In this document: in pieces, positions 54,001 through 62,370 of the stretch
Layout of the letters: every line of letters begins with the position of its first letter
Position numbering within the stretch: position 1 is the stretch's first letter
Assembly (NCBI GenBank): GCA_016192455.1
Contig: JACPUC010000011.1
Span: forward strand, 124,001-188,000
Source of the DNA: Candidatus Tectimicrobiota bacterium
Lineage (GTDB): Bacteria > JACPUC01
DNA: 64,000 nucleotides
Direction of reading: 5' to 3'
The notes under the pieces: generated by a model
Database searches by the model: none
What the model was told of the DNA's origin: nothing
The model's input: the letters and a program-made list of their open reading frames with translations, nothing else
Program-made: the position numbers and the translations under genes

Positions 54001-56980
54001 GCTCGGAGGCGTTCCCCGCCCGGTCGAAGGCCGTCAGCGCGTAGCGCGCGACGCTGTCCGCCGCCTGCGTGAGCAGGAAGCGGAAGCGCCCGTCAGCGCT
54101 CGGCGCGCTCTCCGTCCGCCCGTCGCTCCCTTGCAGGGTGATGAAGGCGTCCGCTTCGGCCTCCCCGGAAATCTCAACCTGTGCGGCGTTGCTGAGGATC
54201 ACCGCCTGGTCTGGACGGGGCGCGGCCGGCGGCGTCGCGTCGGCGGCAAGCTGCCGGGCCGTCTGCAGGACCGTCTCGGGGATGTTCATGACCTGCCGCA
54301 GCTCCTCGAGCGCCGCGTTCAGATCGTCGGCCCGTCCGTTCACCTGGCCGGCGCGCAGGGCGCCGAGGAAGATCGCCTCCTGAATCGCCGCCGCCAGGTC
54401 GTCGTTCTCCTGCCGCTTCGGCGGCTGCTGCAGGCGCTGAGCCGACGACGCCCCCGCCGCGCTGGCCTCCAACGCCGCGGCCAACACCGCGCGCGCCGTG
54501 CTCATGAAGGCGGGCTCCGGCGTCGCGTTCAAGAGCGCCGCGATGCCGTCCGCCACCAGGCGGCTGCGCCGGCGGGGCGCCAGGTCGCGGGTGGCGCGGA
54601 TGAGGCCGCGGGCGAAGAGGGCTTGCAATCCGGTGTCCGCCAAGGCGCCTGCCGGCTGCGTGGTTGCCCCCACCCGCCCGATGCCGGCCAACACCTGCAC
54701 GAGCTTCGTCCCCGCCGCCGAATCGGGTTGCAGGGCGCCGCGCAGCAGGGACTCCACCTCCCCCTGGGTGAGCGGCGCATCGAGGCCGGCGAGGGCGCCC
54801 AGCAGCTCCTCGACGGAACGCTCGCGCACGCCGGCGAGGAAGGTGTGCAGCGCCTCCATCAGGCGGCCGCGTCCGAGCAGCTCGTCGAGACGCCGCCACA
54901 TGCGGATGAGGAGGGCGCCGCCGCCGCTCTCCCCGGCTGCCGGGATGGTCGCCAGCAGGGCCTCCGCCACCTCGTCGAGCCGGGCAAGGTCATGCGCCGG
55001 CGGGTCAGCCCCCGCGCCTTCCGCCGCCGCCGAGGCTTCCGCGGCGGCCACCGTGGCGAGCAGCAGGGCGCGCAGCACGTAGCCGTGCTCCAGCAGGCGG
55101 GTCGCCGCGTCGAGGAGCCGCCGGAGGGACGCAGCCTGCTCCGGCCCCGCGGCCGGCAGGACTGCCCCGAGGGCGGCGGCCAGGCGGCGCAGGATGTCAC
55201 GATCCTCGGCGTCGGCCCCCAGGCGGCGGATGAAGTCGGCGAGCGCCGCGACCTCAAGGGCGGGCGTCGGCGCGACGCCGCGCCGGACTGCGTCGCGCGC
55301 CAGCACGCTAAGGTCCGAGAGGGCGCCGAGGCTTTCGAGAGCGGCCTCCACAAGCGGCGGCAGGCTTGGCGTGCTCGGCGGGAACTCCCCAGCCAGGAGG
55401 CGTTCGATGACGCCCCGCGGCAGGCGCCTCAGCGGCTCCGCCGACCCGCCTGGGGCGGTCGCGGCCTTCCCGTTGGCCGGCGCCTCGGCGGCCCCTCGCG
55501 CGGCAAGCTCATCTCGCAGCGCGGCGGAGAGTTGGGCCAGCAAGGGATAGCGCTGTCCCTCCTGACTCGCCGAGGATGCCGCCGCGGCATCGGGGAGCAA
55601 AAGCGCCAGCGCGGCTTGGGGATCGATGCTGAACCCCGGCTCCGGGAAGCGCGGGTCAAGGCGGGCCGCGCAGGAGGCCGCGCTCCCCGCGCTGTTCCCG
55701 CCGCAGCTCGCATCGGCGCGCGCCAGGAGGGTCTCGAGCAGAGCCGCGGAGGCGGTGCTGGTCACGTCGAGGTTGATGTCGCTTGCCACTGCGCCGGGCG
55801 TGAACAGGGCCTGGCGCGTCATGCCGCCCCGCCGAGTCGCCAGGATGACCACCGCGTCAGGGCTGAGACCATCGGGGGCGCGCATGGCCTCGTCCAGCCG
55901 CAACTCCCCACCCTCGACCGGCGCCGCCCGCAGCGGCTCCCCCGACAGAGTGAAGACCCCCGCCGCCATGCCCGCGGGGTCGTCCCCGGCATGGCCCGCG
56001 GCGCTCTCCACGTTCAGCCGCAGCGAACGCGGCGCCACGAGGAACGGCGCGCGCCCAGCGAAGCGCGTCTCGCCGCCGCTGCCCTCCAGCTCGATGACGA
56101 CGCCGTAGTCGCCGAGGGGGAGGTCGGACGCGATGGGCGCCTCGAGGAAGACCGGCAGCTCCAGATCGAGCGGCTGGAAGCGGGCCAGGGGGCGGCGCCC
56201 CGGCGTGAGGTCCAGCCCCGCGCCCCCGCCCGGGATAAGGAAGTACTGCCCCAGCGGCGTTTCGAACGACAGGTAGGCCGTCACCTCCTCGGCCCGCGCC
56301 CCGGCATGAATGCGGCCCGCCAGGGTAAGGCGCTCGTCGGGGAAGTACGTCCTCTGGTTGAGGAGGAGCCGCACCGACGGCGCGTCCCGCACCTCGAAGC
56401 GCACCGAGCTGCGTTGGCGCGCCGCGCCGCTCTCGGGGTCGGCGGTCCAGGCGGTGAGGCGATAGGCGCCGGCTTCGAGGAGCAGGGGAAGGCCGGGATC
56501 AAGAGGGGGGCGAAGCGACAGGAAGTCGGCGACGACGAAATCCTGCTCGGCAAAGCGCCGCGCCACCGCTTGCGGCTGGCTGGTGAACTCCGGGAAATAG
56601 AGGGTGGTCCCCGAGGAAGCGCCGGCGAGCGTGGAAGGGTCTACGGCGTTCGCGGCCTCCTCCCCATCAAGCGCCTCGATGGCAAGGAAGAGGTCCACCG
56701 GCCCGGCCTCGCCCACCCGGCGCATGCGGAAGCTGAAGCTGATTTCCTCGCCGTGAGTGAGCGTCGTAGTGTTCGAGGAGAGGACGATGCGGCTGTCCGC
56801 GGCGGCCGGTCGCCAGGAAAGGAGCAGCGAGAGGAGGACCAGGGCGGCGCTCCCCCAGGGCGGCCACGCATGCCGCCGCGGCCTACGCCGGGCTGAGAGC
56901 CTGCGCGGCATCCTGCATGACATCGGCCAAGGCCAGACGGAGCGACGGCATCCAGGACCTGCCAGGCCGCCTTCTCTCAT
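51044..56980 (-). CDS. giant secreted Ig-like repeat protein (1978 aa) with glycine-rich linker
   Basis: Predicted surface protein. A long basic N-terminus leads to a signal segment (AALVLLSLLLSWRPAAA, near 45-61). Two beta-sandwich modules follow (residues about 62-330), the second starting SVRLLLNQRTYFPDERLTL, a pattern shared with the upstream gene. Residues 330-960 are Ala/Leu-rich helical sequence. About 960-1570 holds at least six bacterial Ig-like repeats with the signature DGAGRF...DGVYTLLVGARDRAGN. Residues about 1573-1632 are almost pure Gly/Ala/Ser, then a C-terminal DTQAPVLLKVEVLGSEASSSLGLFDNIRLTFSEPV domain. The last 35 residues are encoded by a dispersed palindromic repeat. The start ATG overlaps the upstream stop as ATGA. 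Likely an adhesin or matrix protein; no anchor or autotransporter domain is recognised. Confidence 0.88.
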   Translation of the reverse strand: MREGGLAGPGCRRSVWPWPMSCRMPRRLSARRRPRRHAWPPWGSAALVLLSLLLSWRPAAADSRIVLSSNTTTLTHGEEISFSFRMRRVGEAGPVDLFLAIEALDGEEAANAVDPSTLAGASSGTTLYFPEFTSQPQAVARRFAEQDFVVADFLSLRPPLDPGLPLLLEAGAYRLTAWTADPESGAARQRSSVRFEVRDAPSVRLLLNQRTYFPDERLTLAGRIHAGARAEEVTAYLSFETPLGQYFLIPGGGAGLDLTPGRRPLARFQPLDLELPVFLEAPIASDLPLGDYGVVIELEGSGGETRFAGRAPFLVAPRSLRLNVESAAGHAGDDPAGMAAGVFTLSGEPLRAAPVEGGELRLDEAMRAPDGLSPDAVVILATRRGGMTRQALFTPGAVASDINLDVTSTASAALLETLLARADASCGGNSAGSAASCAARLDPRFPEPGFSIDPQAALALLLPDAAAASSASQEGQRYPLLAQLSAALRDELAARGAAEAPANGKAATAPGGSAEPLRRLPRGVIERLLAGEFPPSTPSLPPLVEAALESLGALSDLSVLARDAVRRGVAPTPALEVAALADFIRRLGADAEDRDILRRLAAALGAVLPAAGPEQAASLRRLLDAATRLLEHGYVLRALLLATVAAAEASAAAEGAGADPPAHDLARLDEVAEALLATIPAAGESGGGALLIRMWRRLDELLGRGRLMEALHTFLAGVRERSVEELLGALAGLDAPLTQGEVESLLRGALQPDSAAGTKLVQVLAGIGRVGATTQPAGALADTGLQALFARGLIRATRDLAPRRRSRLVADGIAALLNATPEPAFMSTARAVLAAALEASAAGASSAQRLQQPPKRQENDDLAAAIQEAIFLGALRAGQVNGRADDLNAALEELRQVMNIPETVLQTARQLAADATPPAAPRPDQAVILSNAAQVEISGEAEADAFITLQGSDGRTESAPSADGRFRFLLTQAADSVARYALTAFDRAGNASEPAFVEVTVDSRTIPPEVEAPAPRTVSREPAPLVTGAAEPGAAVTITLNGRAVGAGTADGAGRFAARLQALPADGVYTLLVGARDRAGNTAAGPAPLVYILDTQSLTPTLLTPEVGQVFREGGMRISGLGEPGARVVVFLERLEAPGEAQRLEGLANAFGSFAVQAPPDLVEGTYAITAQASDEAGNPPSPRSSQVIITINREGRVAPIITSPSSGQVLSTARPLVSGRARPGVDLELLIDGVVLDSARGDAEGRFRMQPVRDLADGLHTVSVRQAAGEPRDVAGTAPLSSVELPVRIDTAAPAPPRLEAPLQGERSEGTNVTVRGVTEAGATLLLETSAGQQERFSSDAEGRFSFAARFPASADELGITLRARDAAGNASEAVSVTVRRPPRVVVVPIIRSPIEGEVLTEPQPLIRGTAGPNATLRLFVNDAAVATTVAAANGAFTFGLSERLAEGENTLLVQALGAAGEVLAASAPLRLRLDTAPPRTPVLSAPMDGVTIGREVSFLVQGQAEESARVRLRRGQEIVTEQPVVDGVFHFVLALNLLDLQEFALEGIDAAGNVSEPLRFTLFFSETGLPRGGGAATAGGGGGGAAAGGGGGGSAAGGGGGGAAGGGGGGGSGGGGSGGGSAGGGGGGGTPAADTQAPVLLKVEVLGSEASSSLGLFDNIRLTFSEPVRLRRPNEIPGGSANREVLGKVSVAFVREAAPAGSSLNTSSLLNGLANLRQAFPTNISLINLAGGPFNGQGNDLKGANLNLNSVFLKIDGALGETLQVTSDASALRNTHTIEIDPDALGFPIDFSASGIREGLLYLASLSLDGGAFQDAAGNIGRGLIEVTFRFFIPADANGNGRGGERVANINELNTRVTTFAVSPGSGSPPNLPIVELGLNSTPTISSAMLTQATFAASDAHSASPLVASTNLTALASVQPDGQGGEALRIDAGQSQGTASAGDLVPSRTPLARAAEQLAGSEDQAAHSHFPLRKPA
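51094..51160. repeat. dispersed long repeat, copy A
   Basis: CCCCGCGAGCTGC, hairpin partner GCAGCTCGCG, then GGGGTGCGCGAGGGG and a second small hairpin (AAGGTCCCCTGCG). The same order of elements occurs at 58312-58376 and 59492-59556. This copy lies inside the 3' end of the giant gene. Confidence 0.85.
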
Positions 56981-58182
56981 GCCTCGAAGCTGAGGTTTAC
57001 GGGCGCCAGCACCTGCGGCGCCAGTTCGCCGCCGTCAAGGGCGCGAATGCCGGGGAAAATCTCGAAGGTCACCGGCGCGATGATAAGCAACCCAAGGTCG
57101 TCCGAGGGCAGAAAATCGCGCTTCGGAGTGACGATGACGGTTCGCCCATCGCCGGCCACCCGCAGCGTGAAGAACCTCGACGCCTCGCCCTGGCGCAGGG
57201 AGGTGCGCGGGAAGGCATCGCGCAGGAAGTCGGGAAGGCTCGCCACGCCGACGGTCAGGCCGACGTTCGGCAGGATGGTGGCGGCGTCCGGGGGCCGGTT
57301 GAACTCCACCCGCAGCTCCGGCGTGAAGGGGGCGGATGTCATCGAGACGATCTGCAGCGGCTGCGGCTGTAGAGGCGACGCGCGCAGCTCCACCTCCTCG
57401 ACCTGAACCGATCCCAGCACGTCCAGCGTCCCCGCCTGCGCGAGGCCGGCGAACCAGGTGAAGACACCCACCAGCGAAACCTCCTCGGGCAGGCTGATCC
57501 GCCACAGCTCGCGCTCCTCCGCCTGGAGCGCCACATCGGCCATGAAGGGCCGCGCCTCGGGGAGGAAATCGGGATAGAAGAGCACGGTGCGGCGGTCGGG
57601 GAACTGCACCGCCAGGTAGGCGTCGACCGGCTGATCCACCACCTGCGCGGACGACCGCAGCGTCACCACCAGCTCATCGCCGGGCCGGTACGTCGCCTGG
57701 TTGAGCTGCACGCGGAAGGCGGCGAAGGCGGGGTCGAAGAGGATCGGCGCGGACTGCTCGCACTGCGTTGCGGCGCCGGGGACCTGCAACCCTGCCACCC
57801 AGGTGTAGGCGCCGGCGGGAAGCCGCAGCGCCTCGTCAAGCTGGAGGGAGAAGAGCGGCTGGGATGCCGGCGAGGCGGCGGGCAGCGGGAAGGGGCGCGG
57901 CGCGGCGGACATCTCGAAATCCGGGAACCAAAGGGGTTCCTCAATCCCCGGGACGCGGACGCCGAGGAAGGCGGAGGTATCCGCCGCGGACGCATCTCCC
58001 AGGGCAACGAAGCTGAGATTGAGCGTATCTCCCGTCGTGTAGACGCGCTGATTGAGCGCAATCCGGACCCTCGGCGCGCACTCCTGCGCCGGGCTTTGCA
58101 CGGGGAAGAGAAACCGGCAGACAATGAAGAGAAGCAGCGCCATGAAGAAGACGCCGCGTCGTCCAGGTTGCGGAATTGTCAT
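56977..58182 (-). CDS. secreted repeat-module protein, partner of the giant protein
   Basis: 401-residue exported protein. The signal segment (GVFFMALLLFIVCRFLFPVQSPAQ) is followed by two copies of a module of about 120 residues. Each begins with LNQ-x-x-Y-x-x-GD (RIALNQRVYTTGDTLNLSF and RVQLNQATYRPGDELVVTL), continues with DAYLAVQFP-type and FYPDF strands, and ends with a YTWVAGL or FTWFAGL strand. A third region (PEDAAT-like PPDAATILPNVGLTVG, DGRTVIVTPKRDFLPSDDLGLLI) resembles the SbsA-type Ig fold. ATG 58182 is preferred over TTG 58191. Its stop overlaps the giant gene's start (ATGA), so the two are coupled. Function unknown; surface location inferred. Confidence 0.82.
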   Translation of the reverse strand: MTIPQPGRRGVFFMALLLFIVCRFLFPVQSPAQECAPRVRIALNQRVYTTGDTLNLSFVALGDASAADTSAFLGVRVPGIEEPLWFPDFEMSAAPRPFPLPAASPASQPLFSLQLDEALRLPAGAYTWVAGLQVPGAATQCEQSAPILFDPAFAAFRVQLNQATYRPGDELVVTLRSSAQVVDQPVDAYLAVQFPDRRTVLFYPDFLPEARPFMADVALQAEERELWRISLPEEVSLVGVFTWFAGLAQAGTLDVLGSVQVEEVELRASPLQPQPLQIVSMTSAPFTPELRVEFNRPPDAATILPNVGLTVGVASLPDFLRDAFPRTSLRQGEASRFFTLRVAGDGRTVIVTPKRDFLPSDDLGLLIIAPVTFEIFPGIRALDGGELAPQVLAPVNLSFEA

Positions 58183-58311
58183 GCAAGTCAAAAGCTCACG
58201 TGCTTGTGAAAGCAGCCCCGCGGGAGATCAGAGGCGGTGGTGTTCGGTTCCCGGCCCAGGCGCACTGTAGCTCTCGCTCTCTCAGGGGAGCTTCGGCCGA
58301 GACCAAACGAT

Positions 58312-58376
58312 TCCCCCGCGAGCTGCGCAGCGGCTCGCGTAAATGGGGTGCGCGAGGGGGCGCGGCTCCCTCGCAC
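58312..58376. repeat. dispersed long repeat, copy B
   Basis: CCCCGCGAGCTGC, GCAGCGGCTCGCG, then GGGGTGCGCGAGGGGG and CGCGGCTCCCTCGCA. It lies 40 bases past the fcl stop, in the same orientation as copy C on the other side of fcl. Confidence 0.88.
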
Positions 58377-58415
58377 TTTTCTGAAGCTTTACCGGAGCAA
58401 TTGCCGCCGATCGCT

Positions 58416-59384
<969 letters not shown>

Positions 59385-59460
59385 TCAGGGCATCTGATTA
59401 CTTGAAACTTGTAGGTCTTGCGATGGCGGGAGAGAGTTATTTTGTGGGGGAAGCCTTCCC

Positions 59461-59556
59461 TGGGGGATCATTGATCCCCCAGACCCCCTTTCCCCGCGAG
59501 TTCGCCCTGCGAACTCGTCTAAGCGGGGTGCGCGAGGGGGCGAGGCTCCCTGCGAA
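59461..59556. repeat. composite palindromic repeat with long repeat copy C
   Basis: 59461-59481 is a perfect GATC palindrome (TGGGGGATC, ATT, GATCCCCCA), followed by GACCCCCTTTCC and then the long repeat (59492-59556): CCCCGCGAGTTCG, CGAACTCGTC, GGGGTGCGCGAGGGGG, CGAGGCTCCCTGCG. The hairpin arms have changed together relative to copies A and B, so base-pairing is kept. The 280-bp gap around it (59370-59648) holds no gene. Confidence 0.88.
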
Positions 59557-59648
59557 CAAAACTGGGCTTACCTGACAATCTTACCTCTAGGGTTTACTTA
59601 TAGATCCTGGATGTGTTGGCTCCACAATTGAACGGATTACACGTCATC

Positions 59649-60344
59649 TTACATTTTTCGTGCTTCTATGCAGATACTATCTTTATGCCGTCCACTATCT
59701 TCAACTTCTCCAAACCTTTCATCCGCCCACTCACCATAAACACAAAACTTAACTTCACGAAAACCGTGGTCCTTTAGTGCCCTGGATAGGGAGTATCTGT
59801 CCCACATCCATTGATGACGAGCATTCGATAACACTTCCTTTATCCTAGCCAAGAAGGACATCCTCGTCTTAAAGAATCCTAAATGTGAGTTGGTCAAGAA
59901 ATAGGTATTTGCTGATGTGCATAATTCATAATCTTTAGATGAAAGTCTATTTAAATACTCCTCTGCCATCAGTTCCAAATCAGGAACGATACATCTGAAA
60001 TATCCTTTGATTGCTACGTACTTGTAAATGTTGGAGATGGCGGAATGGAAATCCTCTTTGCTTAAATGCTCAAGAATATGTGAGGCAAATATTAGTCTAA
60101 TACTTCCTTCCTGAACTTTTAATCCCTTAACTATATCTCCATACATGACATTTGATGGCCATTGGACATGTAGGTACTTTGGTGCTAATGTGCGAACGCC
60201 TGGAATCTTTGATAAGCGTAATGAGAAGGATGCATCAATATTAATCCAGCCTTCTCCCGCAGTGGTTCCACACCCAATATTCAAACAATGATCACCGCGA
60301 TCATTAGCTTCCAACGCATTAAGTCGTGTTACAAGTAGTCGCAT
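59649..60344 (-). CDS. SAM-dependent methyltransferase, AT-rich
   Basis: 231-residue class I methyltransferase. Motif I reads HCLNIGCGTTAGEGWINID, and the post-motifs IRLIFASHILEHLSKEDFHSAISNIYKYVAIKGYFRCIVPDLELMAEEYL follow the usual Methyltransf_11 pattern with an HILEHL acidic loop. Its place in the polysaccharide locus suggests methylation of a sugar or glycolipid. It is visibly AT-rich against fcl and the glycosyltransferases, so it was likely acquired with the O-antigen-type island. No good ribosome-binding site is seen before ATG 60344. The acceptor is unknown. Confidence 0.85.
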   Translation of the reverse strand: MRLLVTRLNALEANDRGDHCLNIGCGTTAGEGWINIDASFSLRLSKIPGVRTLAPKYLHVQWPSNVMYGDIVKGLKVQEGSIRLIFASHILEHLSKEDFHSAISNIYKYVAIKGYFRCIVPDLELMAEEYLNRLSSKDYELCTSANTYFLTNSHLGFFKTRMSFLARIKEVLSNARHQWMWDRYSLSRALKDHGFREVKFCVYGEWADERFGEVEDSGRHKDSICIEARKM

Positions 60345-60410
60345 TCTAAAACTGGTTCATTCAAACTGGAGTTAAATTACCGGGCTTTACCCTTTACCAG
60401 TTAGTTATCG

Positions 60411-60620
60411 TTACTGTGCCTTGTCGATGATATTATCCCCAAGCACCAGCGTATCCATCTTCGTGCGCAGGAAGCAGTCGAGCGCCTCGGCTGGCTGGTG
60501 GACGATCGGTTCGTTCTCGTTGCAAGAGGTGTTGAGCAGGACGGGGACGCCGGTGAGGTCGGCGAAGGACTCGATGAGGCGGTGTTAGCGCGGGTTCGTG
60601 TGGCGCCGGTTAGAGCAGGG
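60411..60620 (-). pseudogene. 3' remnant of a NodU/CmcH-family carbamoyltransferase
   Basis: The minus strand reads HTNPR, a stop where Tyr is expected, then HRLIESFADLTGVPVLLNTSCNENEPIVHQPAEALDCFLRTKMDTLVLGDNIIDK and the natural stop. This is the conserved C-terminal end of NodU-type O-carbamoyltransferases (about 550-600 residues when whole). It is GC-rich, unlike the acetyltransferase gene abutting it. The matching 5' end of such a gene lies at 61380-61613, so one gene has been broken in two. Confidence 0.85.
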
Positions 60621-61230
60621 AGAAAGGCTTTTCCTGCTGATCACCATGAGAGGTGCATTGACGTGGTGAGAAATGACATTCCTCATGCTGCTGAAGTATT
60701 CGATCCTTCACAAACTCCGCTGGGTTGCCCGCTGAAATAGTCCAGGCCTTCGTATCTTTGGTAACGACGCTTCCCGCAGCAAGGACACTTCCTTCTGAAA
60801 TTGTCACTCCAGGACAGATGGTCGAGAAAGCCCCAATCCATGCCTGATTCTCAATGACAATCTCCCTCGTTATCAACGCAAACCTTGGATCGGACCAGTC
60901 ATGGTTCCCCGTACAAAGATAGACTCCTTGAGAGATGCAGCAGTCGGCGCCGATTGTGACCAGGGCAAGGTTATCGATCCACACCCCTTCCCCAATCCAG
61001 GTCTGATTGCCGATCGTCAACTTCCATGGATACTTGATATTGACACGAGGTTTTATGATCACACCATCACCAATCTTTGCTCCAAAGAAGCGGAGCACGA
61101 TCCTTTTTATCGTATAGAAGGGAAGCAGCCAGGAGTCAAAGAGGAGAGCATTGATAAGGTACCAGGAAAAAAGTTTTCCTAATGACGCACTCCGCGTATG
61201 CTGAACTCGTGCGTACTCTTTTAAATTCAT
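60610..61230 (-). CDS. WcaF-like hexapeptide acetyltransferase
   Basis: 206-residue left-handed beta-helix O-acetyltransferase. Hexapeptide repeats are clear: GAKIGDGVIIKPRVNIKYPWKLTIGNQTWIGEGVWIDNLALVTIGADCCISQGVYLCTGNHDWSDP, then IENQAWIGAFSTICPGVTISEGSVLAAGSVVTKD and SAGNPAEFVKDR, the WcaF/NodL-type order. The GNHDW His is the probable catalytic base. It would acetylate a sugar of the exported polysaccharide. AT-rich. It occupies the space where the middle of a carbamoyltransferase gene used to be; its last codons run right into the remnant. ATG 61230 gives the family start (MNLKEYARVQ); ATG 61242 is in frame. Confidence 0.92.
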   Translation of the reverse strand: MNLKEYARVQHTRSASLGKLFSWYLINALLFDSWLLPFYTIKRIVLRFFGAKIGDGVIIKPRVNIKYPWKLTIGNQTWIGEGVWIDNLALVTIGADCCISQGVYLCTGNHDWSDPRFALITREIVIENQAWIGAFSTICPGVTISEGSVLAAGSVVTKDTKAWTISAGNPAEFVKDRILQQHEECHFSPRQCTSHGDQQEKPFSLL

Positions 61231-61379
61231 CCCTCCTTGCATCTCTAATTCTGGACCTTAGGGTACGGATACACCGCGTTGCGCTCTTTCTTTACAAGAT
61301 TACTTATGAGGAGATTTCCAGCTTTCAATAATGGCATGGAGCGGACGGCATTGGTGGTGCGCCTCCTCTGGCCAGGCAA

Positions 61380-61613
61380 TCACCCCTCCCCTAGCTCGCC
61401 GTTCACCGATGCCAACACCTGCCGTTGCCCGCGCAGGCTACCGTGGTAAATCACCGTCAACTCCGCGCAGGCCTGGATCGCCTCGCGCGGGAACCGCGCC
61501 CAGTGCTTCACCCGCCGAAAGCGCTCCTCCTCCACCGCTGCGCACAGCTCCCCATCCCGCACCAGCGCGGCGGATACGTCACCGTGGTAGGCGTTGATGC
61601 CGAGGAGGATCAT
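61380..61613 (-). pseudogene. 5' remnant of a NodU/CmcH-family carbamoyltransferase
   Basis: From ATG 61613 the frame reads MILLGINAYHGDVSAALVRDGELCAAVEEERFRRVKHWARFPREAIQAC, the near-invariant N-terminus of this family, then departs into unrelated residues and stops at 61380 (about 77 codons against an expected 550-600). The 3' end of such a gene is at 60411-60620 on the same strand. The intervening 1.4 kb or so of coding sequence is gone, replaced by the acetyltransferase gene. Confidence 0.85.
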
Positions 61614-61717
61614 CGCAATGTCACCGCGAGGGATTCCCAATTAGCCGAAGTCTGGCGCCTTGTTTTGATCGGCTTTGTCAGCTTGCAATCACGCTGAGGC
61701 TGCATGACCACATCGTG

Positions 61718-62320
61718 TTAGGGCTTCATCCAGAGCGCAGTATCGGTCACGCCGCTTGAAGTCCAGATACAGCGCCAATCTCCAACCGCCATCTGGAATG
61801 TTTGCCAACTTTCTGATGGAGGAGCATGGCCATATCGTTGCGAATTAGGAGAACGACTCGCTGAGGGCAAAAACCAATTACAGTTGTCGATGACAATGAT
61901 CCCGCCGGGCTTAAGAAGTGACAGAGCCACAACTGCGCATTCATCCCGCCTGATGCCGTCCACTAGGATGAGGTCGAGACTGTTCTTTTGCATGGAAAGC
62001 GCGCGTTCAACATACTTCGATTCATCACAGAGATGATAATCAACATGTGTCAGCTTCATTCTCTGTATTCTGCGGCTGACCCGCCGATACCAATAAGGAT
62101 CATGCTCAATGCTTGTGATGAACTTTACTCTTGTAGAAAACCAGAGCGTACTTCTGCCGGAACCCCATTCGAGCACCTTGTCTTCAGGTTTCAGCCAACT
62201 CGACAAGATGTTCGTCATACTCTTGGTGAGCCACGGGGTCTGCTTGTTCGTATGTTCGTAGGTGAGCACCATGAGGCGGCTCGCGATGTAGCGTGGCGAG
62301 AGATGCCGAATATTTCTCAT
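61718..62320 (-). CDS. SAM-dependent methyltransferase-like protein
   Basis: 200-residue class I methyltransferase. Motif I is DKVLEWGSGRSTLWFSTRV, followed by FITSIEHDPYWYRRVSRRIQRM (ribose-binding acidic position), SLDLILVDGIRRDECAVVALSLLKPGGIIVIDNCNW, the layout of the Methyltransf_24 type. The C-terminal part is short and Trp-rich. It lies between a glycosyltransferase gene (51-bp gap) and the broken carbamoyltransferase on one strand, so it is probably part of the polysaccharide operon. Composition is intermediate. Substrate unknown. Confidence 0.85.
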   Translation of the reverse strand: MRNIRHLSPRYIASRLMVLTYEHTNKQTPWLTKSMTNILSSWLKPEDKVLEWGSGRSTLWFSTRVKFITSIEHDPYWYRRVSRRIQRMKLTHVDYHLCDESKYVERALSMQKNSLDLILVDGIRRDECAVVALSLLKPGGIIVIDNCNWFLPSASRSPNSQRYGHAPPSESWQTFQMAVGDWRCIWTSSGVTDTALWMKP

Positions 62321-62370
62321 CGGTCTACCTTTCCATCAAAGGTAGGGTCTGGTTGCGATCATGCCGGCGA

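Noticed and set aside
51272-56896. 1874-codon plus-strand frame opposite the giant surface gene
   Set aside because: Arg/Ala/His-rich antisense sequence with no start context; the minus strand has a signal peptide, Ig repeats and operon coupling.
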